Assembly (NCBI GenBank): GCA_900551775.1
Contig: URXI01000051.1
Span: forward strand, 1 to 20,019
From: an uncultured Eubacterium sp.
GTDB lineage: Bacteria > Bacillota > Clostridia > Peptostreptococcales > Anaerovoracaceae
Direction of reading: 5' to 3'
DNA: 20,019 nucleotides
This document shows positions 7,789 through 15,433 of this stretch, one piece after another. The notes below the pieces were generated by a model. It was not told where the DNA came from. It did no database searches and saw only the letters and a program-made list of their open reading frames with translations. Numbering within the stretch: the stretch's first letter is position 1; each line of letters opens with the position of its first letter. The position numbers and the translations under genes are program-made.

Positions 7789-8186
7789 AATATGAAATGG
7801 CGACCGATGGATTTTCGTTTTTGAAAAAACAGGAAAAATATAAAATCGCAAAGCAGGAAGTCCCATTTCTTTCAAGATGTATTGATGTTGTTTTGATGAA
7901 TCGTAACGATGAAGTAATATCGATTGAGTTCAAGATAAGCAAATGGCGTCATGCTATTGAACAGGCCAAAAATCACAAACTTGGAGCGGATAAAGCGTAT
8001 ATATGCCTGCCAGAGAGACAGATGAGTAAGGCTTTATATCTTGCAATCCAGGAAGCAGGTATTGGCTTGTTATTGTATGATCCGGAGCGTAAGGATCGGA
8101 TTCATGAGGTAATTCCTGCGCCCGATCAAAATAGCAATATTCCTGTATTTAGAACTATGTTGCTCAGCAATCTTGATAAAGTATAG
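7782..8186 (+). CDS. Small PD-(D/E)XK nuclease-like protein
   Basis: This 134-residue protein has the signature of the restriction-endonuclease fold: C-I-D35-V-V-L followed by V-I-S-I-E49-F-K51 and then Q61 in a helix, with AYICLPE after it as the next core strand. D35, E49 and K51 are the expected metal-binding and catalytic residues, so activity is plausible. Its size equals one bare nuclease domain without an obvious DNA-binding extension, so it may rely on a partner. The ATG overlaps the stop of the preceding gene (ATGTTAG), so it is translationally coupled and is the last gene of the block, followed by a strong bidirectional hairpin. It could also be a nuclease-fold protein that only binds. 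Confidence 0.6.
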   Translation: MLEYEMATDGFSFLKKQEKYKIAKQEVPFLSRCIDVVLMNRNDEVISIEFKISKWRHAIEQAKNHKLGADKAYICLPERQMSKALYLAIQEAGIGLLLYDPERKDRIHEVIPAPDQNSNIPVFRTMLLSNLDKV

Positions 8187-8231
8187 AAAAATCGTCAATC
8201 CGTCAGGTTAATCAATGCTTTGAATTGTGGA

Positions 8232-8265
8232 AAAGAGAAGAGTCGGAAAATCGACTCTTCTCTTT
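8232..8265. terminator. Bidirectional terminator between convergent operons
   Basis: A perfect 14-bp stem (8232-8245 with 8252-8265) with a six-base loop has A-rich sequence before it and T-rich sequence after it on either strand. It ends the four-gene block and the converging minus-strand operon; the last base overlaps the stop codon of the minus-strand gene. Confidence 0.85.
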
Positions 8266-9680
8266 CATTTTAGCTTTACCCTGATGCCATCGACCGCCGT
8301 AAGCCCTTGACCGCCCCTTGTATAGGCGAAGGCGGGGGTAACGGCATATTCCATAGCGACATCTCGGGGAGCGAGGCTGCTCTCATAGCACCCAGCATAT
8401 TGCAGCTCGCCTTTATCATAGAGAACGAGATAGCTTGTGCTGTCACTATCGATATCATAGATATTATAAAAAGCCATAGCCAGACGTCTGCCATCGTAAT
8501 CGAAAGACAGTGTTCCTTCTGATGGACGGGCGCCGCTCAATCCATCAATACTTTGCAAATTCTCGGATAAGGCAATTTCTATCTGTTTCCCCTTCTGTGT
8601 GAGCAGATAGAAGCGGCCGGTAGATAAAATCATCAATATGTTACCGTCGTCGTCCTCTTCGAAAACAGCCAGCTCCCGGCTTGCGGATTTGCCGGGGAGG
8701 GATAGCGTCTGCTGACATTTCATGGATTTGATGTCTATGACGGACAAGTAGATCCCTCCCTTTTCTTTTGTGAGGTGATAAAGGCTTTTGCCGTCGCTGC
8801 TTTTCTGTAAGGCCAGGGTGCGGGTGCCCTCTGGCAAAGGATATAGGAGCCGCGCGTGTTCCAAGTCCGGTCTAAACCATTTGTCATCGTCACCGCTGCC
8901 ATAAGACAAAAATGGAACAAAGTGGATTCCGCGCATATCGGCAGGCAGAGGGATATCCCGAGAGGTATCTGATTCAGCCTGGTAGTATGACGATGGGTTG
9001 AGAGCGACGTAACAACCGGAATCGGTACAAGTGCTTGCCGTACTTGATTCCGAGTAGAGACCGTCTTCCGCATCATCGATGGAGTAAGCGGAAATGTCTC
9101 CCCGGCTGTTTTTCGTGATGCTGATGCGAACCTCGTAGTCTTCCGGGATGGGAAGCTTGAAATAGCTTTCTGGTGCATCGGGCGGTGCAATGTGTACACC
9201 GTGCATATCTACCGAAAACCGGGCAGGAAAGTATTCATAGTATTCTCTCAGCAGATGGGTTTCCTTGCGGGTCTTTCCCTTTTTTGTCCGCTTCGCCACA
9301 TCAAAAACGAGAGGCTTTGCAGAAGCGTCGATCATCGACTCGATCGATCCACTGGAGGAAGAACTGCCGTATAGATCTGTCAAGAATCCTGCCTGGCTCT
9401 CAGGGACAGGTTCCGTGTTGTAACCGCCGACGGATACATGGCGAAAACGAATCTTAGGCTTTTTCTGTGAACCGATTTTGTATTCCATATCCCACAGAAG
9501 CTGTCTGTTAAAGACCTTGTACCGCAGTGTTGTTCCGGCAGCCGCCGCAGCATCGCCTGCCAGCACGGTCTCCTTTATTTCTACCTGATCCTGCATGTCA
9601 TCGATTCGAAAATATGTGACAGGCAGGCAGACTGCAGCCAGGAAAAAGAGCGAGGCTGCGATGATGATGTACTTTTTCAT
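8265..9680 (-). CDS. Membrane-anchored extracellular protein, paralogue B of the ABC operon
   Basis: This 471-residue protein opens with MKKYIIIAASLFFLAAVCL, an N-terminal hydrophobic segment that acts as a signal or anchor, so the rest is probably outside the membrane. No classical lipobox is present. It shares blocks in the same order with the protein encoded immediately upstream: DQVEIKETVLAGDA, a VAKRTKKGKTRKETHLLREYYEY block, MRGIHFVPF, LSFDYDGRRLAMA, and the final DGIRVKLK. The second half alternates short strands with polar turns (ALQKSSDGKSLYHLT, VIDIKSMKCQQTL), which resembles beta-propeller repeats. A function is not known; a sensing or cargo-binding role in the ABC module is inferred from position. 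The start has AGGGGATG upstream and is 20 bases past the preceding gene's stop. It is the last gene before the terminator. Confidence 0.75.
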   Translation of the reverse strand: MKKYIIIAASLFFLAAVCLPVTYFRIDDMQDQVEIKETVLAGDAAAAAGTTLRYKVFNRQLLWDMEYKIGSQKKPKIRFRHVSVGGYNTEPVPESQAGFLTDLYGSSSSSGSIESMIDASAKPLVFDVAKRTKKGKTRKETHLLREYYEYFPARFSVDMHGVHIAPPDAPESYFKLPIPEDYEVRISITKNSRGDISAYSIDDAEDGLYSESSTASTCTDSGCYVALNPSSYYQAESDTSRDIPLPADMRGIHFVPFLSYGSGDDDKWFRPDLEHARLLYPLPEGTRTLALQKSSDGKSLYHLTKEKGGIYLSVIDIKSMKCQQTLSLPGKSASRELAVFEEDDDGNILMILSTGRFYLLTQKGKQIEIALSENLQSIDGLSGARPSEGTLSFDYDGRRLAMAFYNIYDIDSDSTSYLVLYDKGELQYAGCYESSLAPRDVAMEYAVTPAFAYTRGGQGLTAVDGIRVKLK

Positions 9681-9700
9681 ACTGATTCATCCCCTATCAA

Positions 9701-11152
9701 TTACAGTTTGACACTGATGCCGTCGATGCTAGAATAATCGGCAGAGCCGTTTGCCTTATAGCTGATCACAGGCGCAACGACGAACCCGGACTCCGAGCCT
9801 GCATTTTCTTTGTTCAAGCTGTTTTTGTAATATCCGGCATATTTTAACTTGCTCTGACCATAGAGAAAGACGTAGACAGAGCAGTTAGAATAGCGGCCAT
9901 CAAAGGGCTCGGAAAAGGCAGCAAGAGCCAGGTTTTCCCCGTCGTAATCGAAGGACCAGTAGGAAGGCAGCGAAGAGAGTTCCCCTCGTTTTACGACCTG
10001 TTCGAGGCTGCCCGAAATTTCAATACGATATTGATTCCTCCCTTGTGTCAGAAGATGAATCTGACCATCGTCAGCGACAATCAGCAGCCTGCCGTCTTTC
10101 TCTTTGATCATGTTCATATTGTGTTGTGCCGATATCCGCTGCAAAGGTGTTCTCTGCAGCACTTTTTTTGAAGCTGCATCGATGACAGACAGGATCAGTT
10201 CGCCGCGCTCGCGAAGGAGCACGATGATTTTCTTTTGCTCCTGGCTCTCCTGCATTCTGAGCACCTGGGAAGTTGACGGCAGAGGAACGATTAACTTTGC
10301 ATTGTCAAAATCGGCTCGGAACTTATTCCCCTTATTTTCTTCGGCGACGAAGGGAACGAAGTGAATGCCCCTCATCGCCTGAGAAAGCTTTAGATCCTTC
10401 ATGTAGAGCCATTCTTCTTCGTCTCCGTCTGCAGAGCCTTCGTGGTCTGCTTCATATTTCAGGTCGGGCAGAGTGACGAAACAGCCATTCGTTGTAAAGA
10501 GTCCCTCGATGTCTGGTTCGAAATAACTGTGGACAGGTGCCATCTCATATCTGATGATCTTTCCTTTTTCATCCTTTTTTACAGTAACTTTGATTGAGTA
10601 ATCGGCGGGCACGGGTATTTTGAAATAGTCAGTGTGCAGGGAAGCTTTGTCGATATTGATGTTAGAGATATCCATAGACAGCTTCATTGGATAATACTGA
10701 TAATATTCTCTCAATCTATGAGTCTCCTCACGGGTCTTACCGTTGGCGGTGCGCGAAGCCACGTCGCTGATAACAGGATGATCCTCTGGCATGGTGCGGA
10801 CGATCTCATCTGACAGAATATCAGAACTACTGATAAAGCAATCCTCTTCCAATTCGATATAATCGAGATCGGCGTCGGGGCTGTACACGTCATCTTTTAC
10901 TCGCTGAAACCGGGTGGTGGTTTCAGGCTGCTCGGAAATCACCTGTTCTGTCTTCCAAAGCAGCTTTCTGGAGCGGTTGTCACAGGCGCTGGTTGTGAAT
11001 GTTAAGCCCTCCGCAGCCTTTGCATCGCCGAAGAGTACGGTTTCTTCAATTGCCACCTGATCCTGCTGCGGATTGACGTAAAAGTATATTGCGATGAGCG
11101 CCAGCAGAGCCAGGGCGAAAACCATGACTGCTGCTGCAATGATCTTTTTCAT
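9701..11152 (-). CDS. Membrane-anchored extracellular protein, paralogue A of the ABC operon
   Basis: This 483-residue protein begins MKKIIAAAVMVFALALLALI followed by AIYFYV, a single N-terminal membrane segment, with the remaining ~460 residues expected outside. It is a tandem duplicate of the 8265-9680 product. Shared blocks include DQVAIEETVLFGDAKAAEG, VASRTANGKTREETHRLREY, MRGIHFVPF, SVIDAASKKVLQ and FSFDYDGENLALA. An acidic insert (about residues 243-260) is not found in its partner. Start and stop overlap the ATPase gene by an ATGA junction, so it is translationally coupled to the transporter; GGAGGG lies eight bases upstream of the start. Repeating short strand motifs suggest a propeller-like fold. 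The function is unknown. Confidence 0.75.
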   Translation of the reverse strand: MKKIIAAAVMVFALALLALIAIYFYVNPQQDQVAIEETVLFGDAKAAEGLTFTTSACDNRSRKLLWKTEQVISEQPETTTRFQRVKDDVYSPDADLDYIELEEDCFISSSDILSDEIVRTMPEDHPVISDVASRTANGKTREETHRLREYYQYYPMKLSMDISNINIDKASLHTDYFKIPVPADYSIKVTVKKDEKGKIIRYEMAPVHSYFEPDIEGLFTTNGCFVTLPDLKYEADHEGSADGDEEEWLYMKDLKLSQAMRGIHFVPFVAEENKGNKFRADFDNAKLIVPLPSTSQVLRMQESQEQKKIIVLLRERGELILSVIDAASKKVLQRTPLQRISAQHNMNMIKEKDGRLLIVADDGQIHLLTQGRNQYRIEISGSLEQVVKRGELSSLPSYWSFDYDGENLALAAFSEPFDGRYSNCSVYVFLYGQSKLKYAGYYKNSLNKENAGSESGFVVAPVISYKANGSADYSSIDGISVKL

Positions 11153-11895
11153 TTTATACCGCCCTCCTCATCTTCGGCCAAGGTGGAGAGCACCTTGATG
11201 ATACGGTCACTCTTATAGTGATAGGTTTCCTTCACAAAAGTCATCAGGTCTTTCCCCTGATCTTCCAAGTCGGACACAAGGGCGTCTGCGGCGATGCTGC
11301 CTTGATGGATCAGGACAGCGCGGCTGATAAAGTGCTGCACCTCTTCCAGCAGATGGGTGGACAGCAAAATCGTCTCTGTCGGTTCCAGAATGCCCAGGAG
11401 CACTTTGTAAAAATCCTCCCGATTGAACACGTCGTTTCCCGAAAATGGTTCATCCATCAAAATGTAATCCGCTCCCTGGGACAAGGCCATGATGACCTCG
11501 AACTGGTTTTGCTGGCCTACGGAGAACTTCCGCAGCTGCCGTGTCATTGGCAATTCGAAGAACTCCATCAGCGCCGCGAAGCGCTTTGTTCGAAAGGATG
11601 GAAAATGCATCTGATAAAACTCCATGTGGGCCTTTGGCGTCAGACTAGGGAAGAAGGAGTGCTCACAGGTGGCAAAGGAGAGGCGGGCGATATTCCTGTA
11701 GGTGATTGGCGCACCGTCCAGGGTGACAGCGCCCTTGTGACGCAGAAATCCCAAAATACACTTCTGCAGCGTCGTCTTGCCAGCGCCGTTCTCGCCAAAG
11801 AGCCCTACGATCTCGCCCTGGGGCAGGGTCAGATTGATATGGTTCAGAGCTTCTTTGGTCCCATAATTCTTTGATAAATCTCTAATCTCTATCAT
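11149..11895 (-). CDS. ABC transporter ATP-binding protein
   Basis: This 248-residue ATPase has its Walker A at residues 34-42 (GENGAGKTT), the ABC signature FSVGQQNQF (a VG variant of LSGGQ), Walker B YILMDEPFSGND and the switch histidine in LLSTHLLEE. It couples ATP hydrolysis to the two membrane proteins encoded just upstream. The layout is like Ytr-type exporters under a GntR repressor in Bacillus, which respond to cell-wall antibiotics. I place the start at 11895 because GGGAGG sits nine bases upstream and the protein then begins MIEIRDLSKNYG as family members do; a longer frame to 11964 adds a non-family extension inside the previous gene. Its ATG overlaps the upstream stop (ATGA), as does its stop with the next gene. 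Confidence 0.92.
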   Translation of the reverse strand: MIEIRDLSKNYGTKEALNHINLTLPQGEIVGLFGENGAGKTTLQKCILGFLRHKGAVTLDGAPITYRNIARLSFATCEHSFFPSLTPKAHMEFYQMHFPSFRTKRFAALMEFFELPMTRQLRKFSVGQQNQFEVIMALSQGADYILMDEPFSGNDVFNREDFYKVLLGILEPTETILLSTHLLEEVQHFISRAVLIHQGSIAADALVSDLEDQGKDLMTFVKETYHYKSDRIIKVLSTLAEDEEGGIK

Positions 11896-12389
11896 GATAA
11901 CATTCCTCCCATCAGTTTCTGCCATTGGCCGGGGGCAAGGCACTGTTTCGGCGTGACCGCGCAATAAATCCAGTAGTATGTCATCAGCAGCAGGAACGCG
12001 CTAACGAGAGCGAGCAAAATGACAGCCGCCGGCACGGATAGACAGCGTTTCAGCATTTCATATTTCTGCGGCAGCCGTCGCATGAGATAGACACTTTTGC
12101 TCCCTTTGAAGTGATAGCGGTAATTGGCGATTGCCAGTAAAATCATAGCCAGGATCAACGCGCCGAAGCCCAGGAAGGCGTTATCTGCTAACTGGATGAA
12201 GTCCGGCATCATCACCTCGGGGATCAGCTTTCCGCTGTCAAAGAGGTCCTGATAGCTCCAGTATATCTGCACGGGGCAATACAGGCTCCATACACAACTG
12301 GCGATGCCTCCGAAGAGAATCAGCTTGCTATCCTGCTGCCAGGGCATTCCGACTGGAAAATAGGCCTCTAGATTCCAATTAATCTTCAT
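11892..12389 (-). CDS. Membrane subunit of the ABC transporter (second)
   Basis: This 165-residue protein has at least three hydrophobic segments: ILFGGIASCVWSLYC, FLGFGALILAMILLAIANY and VILLALVSAFLLLMTYYWI, with basic loops between them that would face the cytoplasm. It is small for a permease and probably pairs with the 242-residue protein encoded before it, whose gene it overlaps by 11 bases. GGGGGTG about six bases upstream supports the start. The substrate cannot be read from sequence, and no family is recognised with certainty. Confidence 0.7.
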   Translation of the reverse strand: MKINWNLEAYFPVGMPWQQDSKLILFGGIASCVWSLYCPVQIYWSYQDLFDSGKLIPEVMMPDFIQLADNAFLGFGALILAMILLAIANYRYHFKGSKSVYLMRRLPQKYEMLKRCLSVPAAVILLALVSAFLLLMTYYWIYCAVTPKQCLAPGQWQKLMGGMLS

Positions 12390-13107
12390 CTGGCAGCACC
12401 CCCTTTTTGATCCTGATCGCGGAGATGACGAGAGCGATAATAGAGAAAGTCAGGATGAAGAAATTGCAAAAGCCAGATTGTTCAATCGTTCGGCGGACAA
12501 TGAGCCATGCGGTACAGACAAAGAGCACAACTACCAGTAAATCTTTGCCGTCCTGCCGCGTTTTCCACGATGAGCAGGCGATGGCAGTACCCAGGCTGAT
12601 CAAAAGGATCGCGTTGGTAATGATGCTGTAGAGATCCCCCAGGGGCAGGAGCCCGTGGAAAAAATCATTTCGGTAGAATGCCAGGAAGGCTGCCGGGCCG
12701 TAAGGATCTGCCGTATTCAATTCTGTATAGATGTGAACCAGGACGAGATCGGTCGCTGCCTGGCTGGCAAAGAGCAGGGTGAGGCAGCAGATGTTGTACA
12801 CGGAGCAGATGATTGCAAACTGCCCCTGGCTGACGGATAGGCGGTTTACCATATAAGCGGGATTGCTGCCCTTCTGCTTTCCTGCAAAGGCTTCCAAAAT
12901 GATGAAGACGCCTATATAGCAGACGATGAACAGCAGGTAGACGCGGCTGCTGTCTATCATCTCTTCCAAAATTCCAAGATGCTGCGTGGTACGGAGCTGC
13001 AGATAGAACATCCCTGCCTCTGCTGCCATGAGGGTCACAATCAGCAGGATGATCTTGCCTAAAGTGGCGCGGGCGGCCAGGGCGAATACGGATAGATATT
13101 TTTTCAT
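12379..13107 (-). CDS. Membrane subunit of the ABC transporter (first)
   Basis: This 242-residue protein is dominated by about six membrane segments: residues ~15-37, 52-72, 97-125, 163-182, 192-208 and 212-233. The N-terminus starts MKKYLSVFALAARATLGKI, a basic amphipathic start like ABC-2 type permeases. It is encoded one base after the GntR gene stop and overlaps the second membrane gene, so the three are one message. With the ATPase it would form an exporter-type complex. The family match is by topology and context, not by a distinctive motif. Confidence 0.72.
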   Translation of the reverse strand: MKKYLSVFALAARATLGKIILLIVTLMAAEAGMFYLQLRTTQHLGILEEMIDSSRVYLLFIVCYIGVFIILEAFAGKQKGSNPAYMVNRLSVSQGQFAIICSVYNICCLTLLFASQAATDLVLVHIYTELNTADPYGPAAFLAFYRNDFFHGLLPLGDLYSIITNAILLISLGTAIACSSWKTRQDGKDLLVVVLFVCTAWLIVRRTIEQSGFCNFFILTFSIIALVISAIRIKKGVLPDED

Positions 13108-13108
13108 G

Positions 13109-13489
13109 TCAGTCTTCCTCCTTCCAGGCGCCCCTTATGAGGGCGAGGGCTTCTTCAGCCGAGATGCCCATCTGCTTCATGTTGCGGACGATGGCCTTGA
13201 CGTCGTTTTCCAGGAGCCTTGTGCGGATTTTTTTGATCTGGCCGTCGTCGATTTTGACATAACTCTTGGCGCCGCTGCGGGATTCGATGATGCCTTCTTC
13301 TTCGAGATAGCGGTAGGCCTTCTGTATGGTGTTGGGGTTGACGCCGATGAGGGCGGAGAGAACCCGCCTCGAAGGCATCTCGTCATTATCCTGTATGGCG
13401 CCGGAAACAATCTGTCGCTGCACATAATTGATGATCTGCAGATAAATGGGGTTGCCATCTTCGATTATAAACTGTTCAAATGAAATCAA
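13109..13489 (-). CDS. GntR family (YtrA-type) transcriptional regulator
   Basis: This short GntR protein of 126 residues has an N-terminal winged helix (GNPIYLQIINYVQRQIVSGA through PSRRVLSALIGVNPNTIQKAYRYLEEEGII and a SRSGAKSYV wing) and a small helical tail ending AEEALALIRGAWKEE, the compact build of the YtrA subfamily rather than the large ligand-binding FadR type. I choose the TTG at 13487-13489: a GGGGTGG ribosome site precedes it by five bases and the protein then begins (M)ISFEQFI as family members do. A longer frame to 13513 would place the ribosome site inside the gene. It most likely represses its own operon through the paired operator at 13532-13584 and is released by a small molecule or envelope stress (inference). 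Confidence 0.9.
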   Translation of the reverse strand: MISFEQFIIEDGNPIYLQIINYVQRQIVSGAIQDNDEMPSRRVLSALIGVNPNTIQKAYRYLEEEGIIESRSGAKSYVKIDDGQIKKIRTRLLENDVKAIVRNMKQMGISAEEALALIRGAWKEED

Positions 13490-13531
13490 CTGGACCACCC
13501 CTTTCCTTCGCAAGTGCTATTTTCTCTGAAA

Positions 13532-13584
13532 CTGTATTACTACTATAGTACGGTTCCTTTAACTGTATTATACTTGTAGTACGG
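13532..13584. promoter_or_regulatory. Paired 22-bp operator of the GntR regulator
   Basis: Two copies of CTGTATTA-N6-TAGTACGG lie at 13532-13553 and 13563-13584, their starts 31 bases apart, about three helical turns. Each is an imperfect palindrome like YtrA-type sites. One covers the spacer and -10 of the operon promoter, the other the start of transcription. Confidence 0.75.
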
Positions 13585-13595
13585 TTTGCTGTCAA
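13567..13595 (-). promoter_or_regulatory. Strong sigma-A promoter of the GntR/ABC operon
   Basis: On the minus strand TTGACA (13590-13595) and TATAAT (13567-13572) are both perfect and exactly 17 bases apart. One copy of the GntR-type operator overlaps the spacer and -10, so an unbound promoter would be strong and a bound one blocked. Confidence 0.9.
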
Positions 13596-13632
13596 GAGCA
13601 AAGTGACGGCAAGGTCTGTTTTCGGCGATGAT

Positions 13633-13904
13633 GATAAGGTTAGGCTTTTTGGGGGTATCTGGGCAGTCCCCGCGTAACTATATTGCTCTCAGAGGCCGTT
13701 GCAAGGGGGTATCTCTGATTTTGGTTACTTTTCGTGTAGATTCCTATGGCAAAATTGACGTTTGCAGCACATAAAAGTAACCACATGAGGCAAAGGACGA
13801 GATTTTGTGAGTAATCAGAGCTATATTGCAGAGGAGTGGCAGCTAATGCGCACATTGAGTTACGCGAGGGACCTTGCAACAGCATCAAAAAACCTAACTT
13901 TATC
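13633..13904. repeat. 272-bp nested fold-back (imperfect palindrome) element
   Basis: Four pairs of inverted segments nest in order: 13633-13650 with 13887-13904 (16 normal pairs, one G-U and one mismatch of 18), 13665-13679 with 13858-13872, 13713-13720 with 13813-13820 (perfect 8), and 13722-13732 with 13773-13783 (perfect 11). A 7-base GATGATG occurs just outside each end (13627-13633 and 13911-13917), perhaps a target duplication. It also holds near-direct copies of CTATATTGC and GGGGGTATCT. This fits a non-autonomous fold-back element or a structured RNA. No gene of its own is seen. Confidence 0.55.
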
Positions 13905-14017
13905 GTAGAAGATGATGGCTGCATACCCCCCTCCTCTAGATGTGGACAAAAGGCAGGCGATTGAAAAAATGTGACATTACCTGCTTGATTTATCTGGAAA
14001 AATGTGCAGAAATGATG

Positions 14018-14045
14018 TTGAAAGAACGGAAAAACGTGGTATACT
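14018..14045 (+). promoter_or_regulatory. Putative sigma-A promoter for the second DUF4143 ATPase gene
   Basis: TTGAAA (14018-14023) and TATACT (14040-14045) are 16 bases apart, with TG just ahead of the -10. Transcription would begin near 14052, almost at the first ATG (14058), which supports the later TTG start. Confidence 0.6.
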
Positions 14046-14078
14046 AGTATTGAACACATGGAAAGGATGGTGGCTTTT

Positions 14079-15371
14079 TTGAGACGCAATGCAATTCAAG
14101 ATTTGATAAAATGGAAATCCAGTGAAGAACGTAAACCAATGGTGCTGAAAGGCGCGCGCCAAGTCGGCAAGACTTGGCTTATGAAAGAGTTCGGAAAGAC
14201 TTGCTATGAGCACTACGCCTATTTCAATTTTGACGAGGAAGATGAACTGAAATCTATCTTTGAAGTGAATAAAAACCCTCATCGTATTCTCGAACTTTTG
14301 TCCATGCTTGTAGGAGAAAAGATTCTTCCTGGGGAGACACTGATCATCTTCGACGAGATTCAAGAATGTCCGCAGGCATTGAACACGCTGAAGTATTTTA
14401 AAGAAAAAGCAAACGACTATCATGTCATTGCGGCTGGCAGCTTGCTCGGAACCCTTCTTGCCAAACCGAAGTCCTATCCGGTTGGAATGGTTAATCTGCT
14501 TGATATCCATCCGATGACTTTTGATGAGTTTCTTGATGCCATTGATCCTGTCCTTTACTCATATTATGAAAGTATCCAGAAAGATCAGCAGATTGAGGAA
14601 ATCTTTCACCATCGCCTGCTCGAAGCTTATCATAATTATCTGATCATCGGCGGAATGCCTGAATGTGTTTCTTCATGGGTAAACCACAAGGATCCGGCGA
14701 AGATATCTCAGATTCAGCGGGAACTGGTTGAGGTTTACGAGAACGACTTTTCCAAACATAACGGCAGAGTGAACAGTGGGCGGATTCTCATGGTTTTCCG
14801 CAGCATTGTCACGCAGCTTGCGAAGCCCAATGAAAAATTTATATACGGCGCTGTACGTCAAGGCGGCAGAGCACGGGATTTTGAAGAAGCAATCGAATGG
14901 CTTGTATCTGCCGGCATGTTAGGCCGGGTTTACAATGTCTCTAAGATCGAGCATCCGCTTTCAGCCTTTGACAAGCTGGATCAGTTCAAACTGTTCTTAT
15001 TTGATACCGGACTGCTCAAATACATGGCTGGCGTTGATAACCGTGCCATTCTTCTAAAGAGCAACTACCAATTCAAAGGTCCGTTGACCGAAAACTATGT
15101 CTTGCAGCAGCTTCGCGGTCAGTTTGAGATTGCGCCTCGATATTTTTCTGATAGGAATAGCGAGATTGATTTCGTAGTCCAATACGGCACAGAAGTGATT
15201 CCTGTTGAAGCTAAGGGTGGTGAAGACAAATCTGCGCCGTCTTTTAAGAAATACATTGCCGACCGTCAACCTGAACACGCCATTCGATTTTCCAAACGCG
15301 GTTATAGAAAGGATGGATCTATCACCAACCTGCCACTATACCTGGCGCCAAAGATGAGAGAGCTGCTATAA
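14079..15371 (+). CDS. P-loop ATPase with DUF4143 C-terminal domain (second copy)
   Basis: Read from the TTG at 14079 this is a 430-residue AAA-like ATPase. Walker A is at 25-32 (GARQVGKT), Walker B is TLIIFDEIQECPQAL, and AAGSLLG fits sensor 1. The C-terminus reads RNSEIDFVVQYGTEVIPVEAKGG, the nuclease-like D...E-x-K signature. The region around YLIIGGMPECV is typical of this family. AGGATGGTGG (14063-14072) is well placed for the TTG, and the protein then starts (M)RRNAIQDLIKWK as relatives do. An ATG at 14058 has no ribosome site and falls near the transcript start. It forms its own transcription unit with a promoter and a strong terminator. It is not closely similar to the copy at 2670-4130, so it is not a recent duplicate. 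Its role is unknown. Confidence 0.88.
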   Translation: MRRNAIQDLIKWKSSEERKPMVLKGARQVGKTWLMKEFGKTCYEHYAYFNFDEEDELKSIFEVNKNPHRILELLSMLVGEKILPGETLIIFDEIQECPQALNTLKYFKEKANDYHVIAAGSLLGTLLAKPKSYPVGMVNLLDIHPMTFDEFLDAIDPVLYSYYESIQKDQQIEEIFHHRLLEAYHNYLIIGGMPECVSSWVNHKDPAKISQIQRELVEVYENDFSKHNGRVNSGRILMVFRSIVTQLAKPNEKFIYGAVRQGGRARDFEEAIEWLVSAGMLGRVYNVSKIEHPLSAFDKLDQFKLFLFDTGLLKYMAGVDNRAILLKSNYQFKGPLTENYVLQQLRGQFEIAPRYFSDRNSEIDFVVQYGTEVIPVEAKGGEDKSAPSFKKYIADRQPEHAIRFSKRGYRKDGSITNLPLYLAPKMRELL

Positions 15372-15383
15372 TATAAATGAAAT

Positions 15384-15431
15384 AGAGAAGGTAGTATTAG
15401 CGTAAAAACTAATGCTGCCTTCTCTTTTTTT
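15384..15431 (+). terminator. Intrinsic terminator after the second ATPase gene
   Basis: A 17-bp stem (15384-15400 with 15409-15425, two G-U pairs) with an eight-base loop is followed by TTTTTT. It ends the ATPase unit and faces the end of the minus-strand RHH gene. Confidence 0.85.
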
Positions 15432-15433
15432 GC

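Larger units (their letters stand above)
13490..14078. other. 589-bp intergenic region between GntR operon and second ATPase gene
   Basis: This region holds the operon promoter and operators, the fold-back element and the ATPase promoter. The stretch from about 13585 to 14000 contains no credible protein gene; a long minus-strand frame there has no ribosome site and codes for a composition unlike neighbours. Confidence 0.7.

Noticed and set aside
13640..14089. 149-codon minus-strand frame in the intergenic region
   Set aside because: No ribosome site, overlaps the fold-back structure and the ATPase promoter, and its protein has no recognisable domain.
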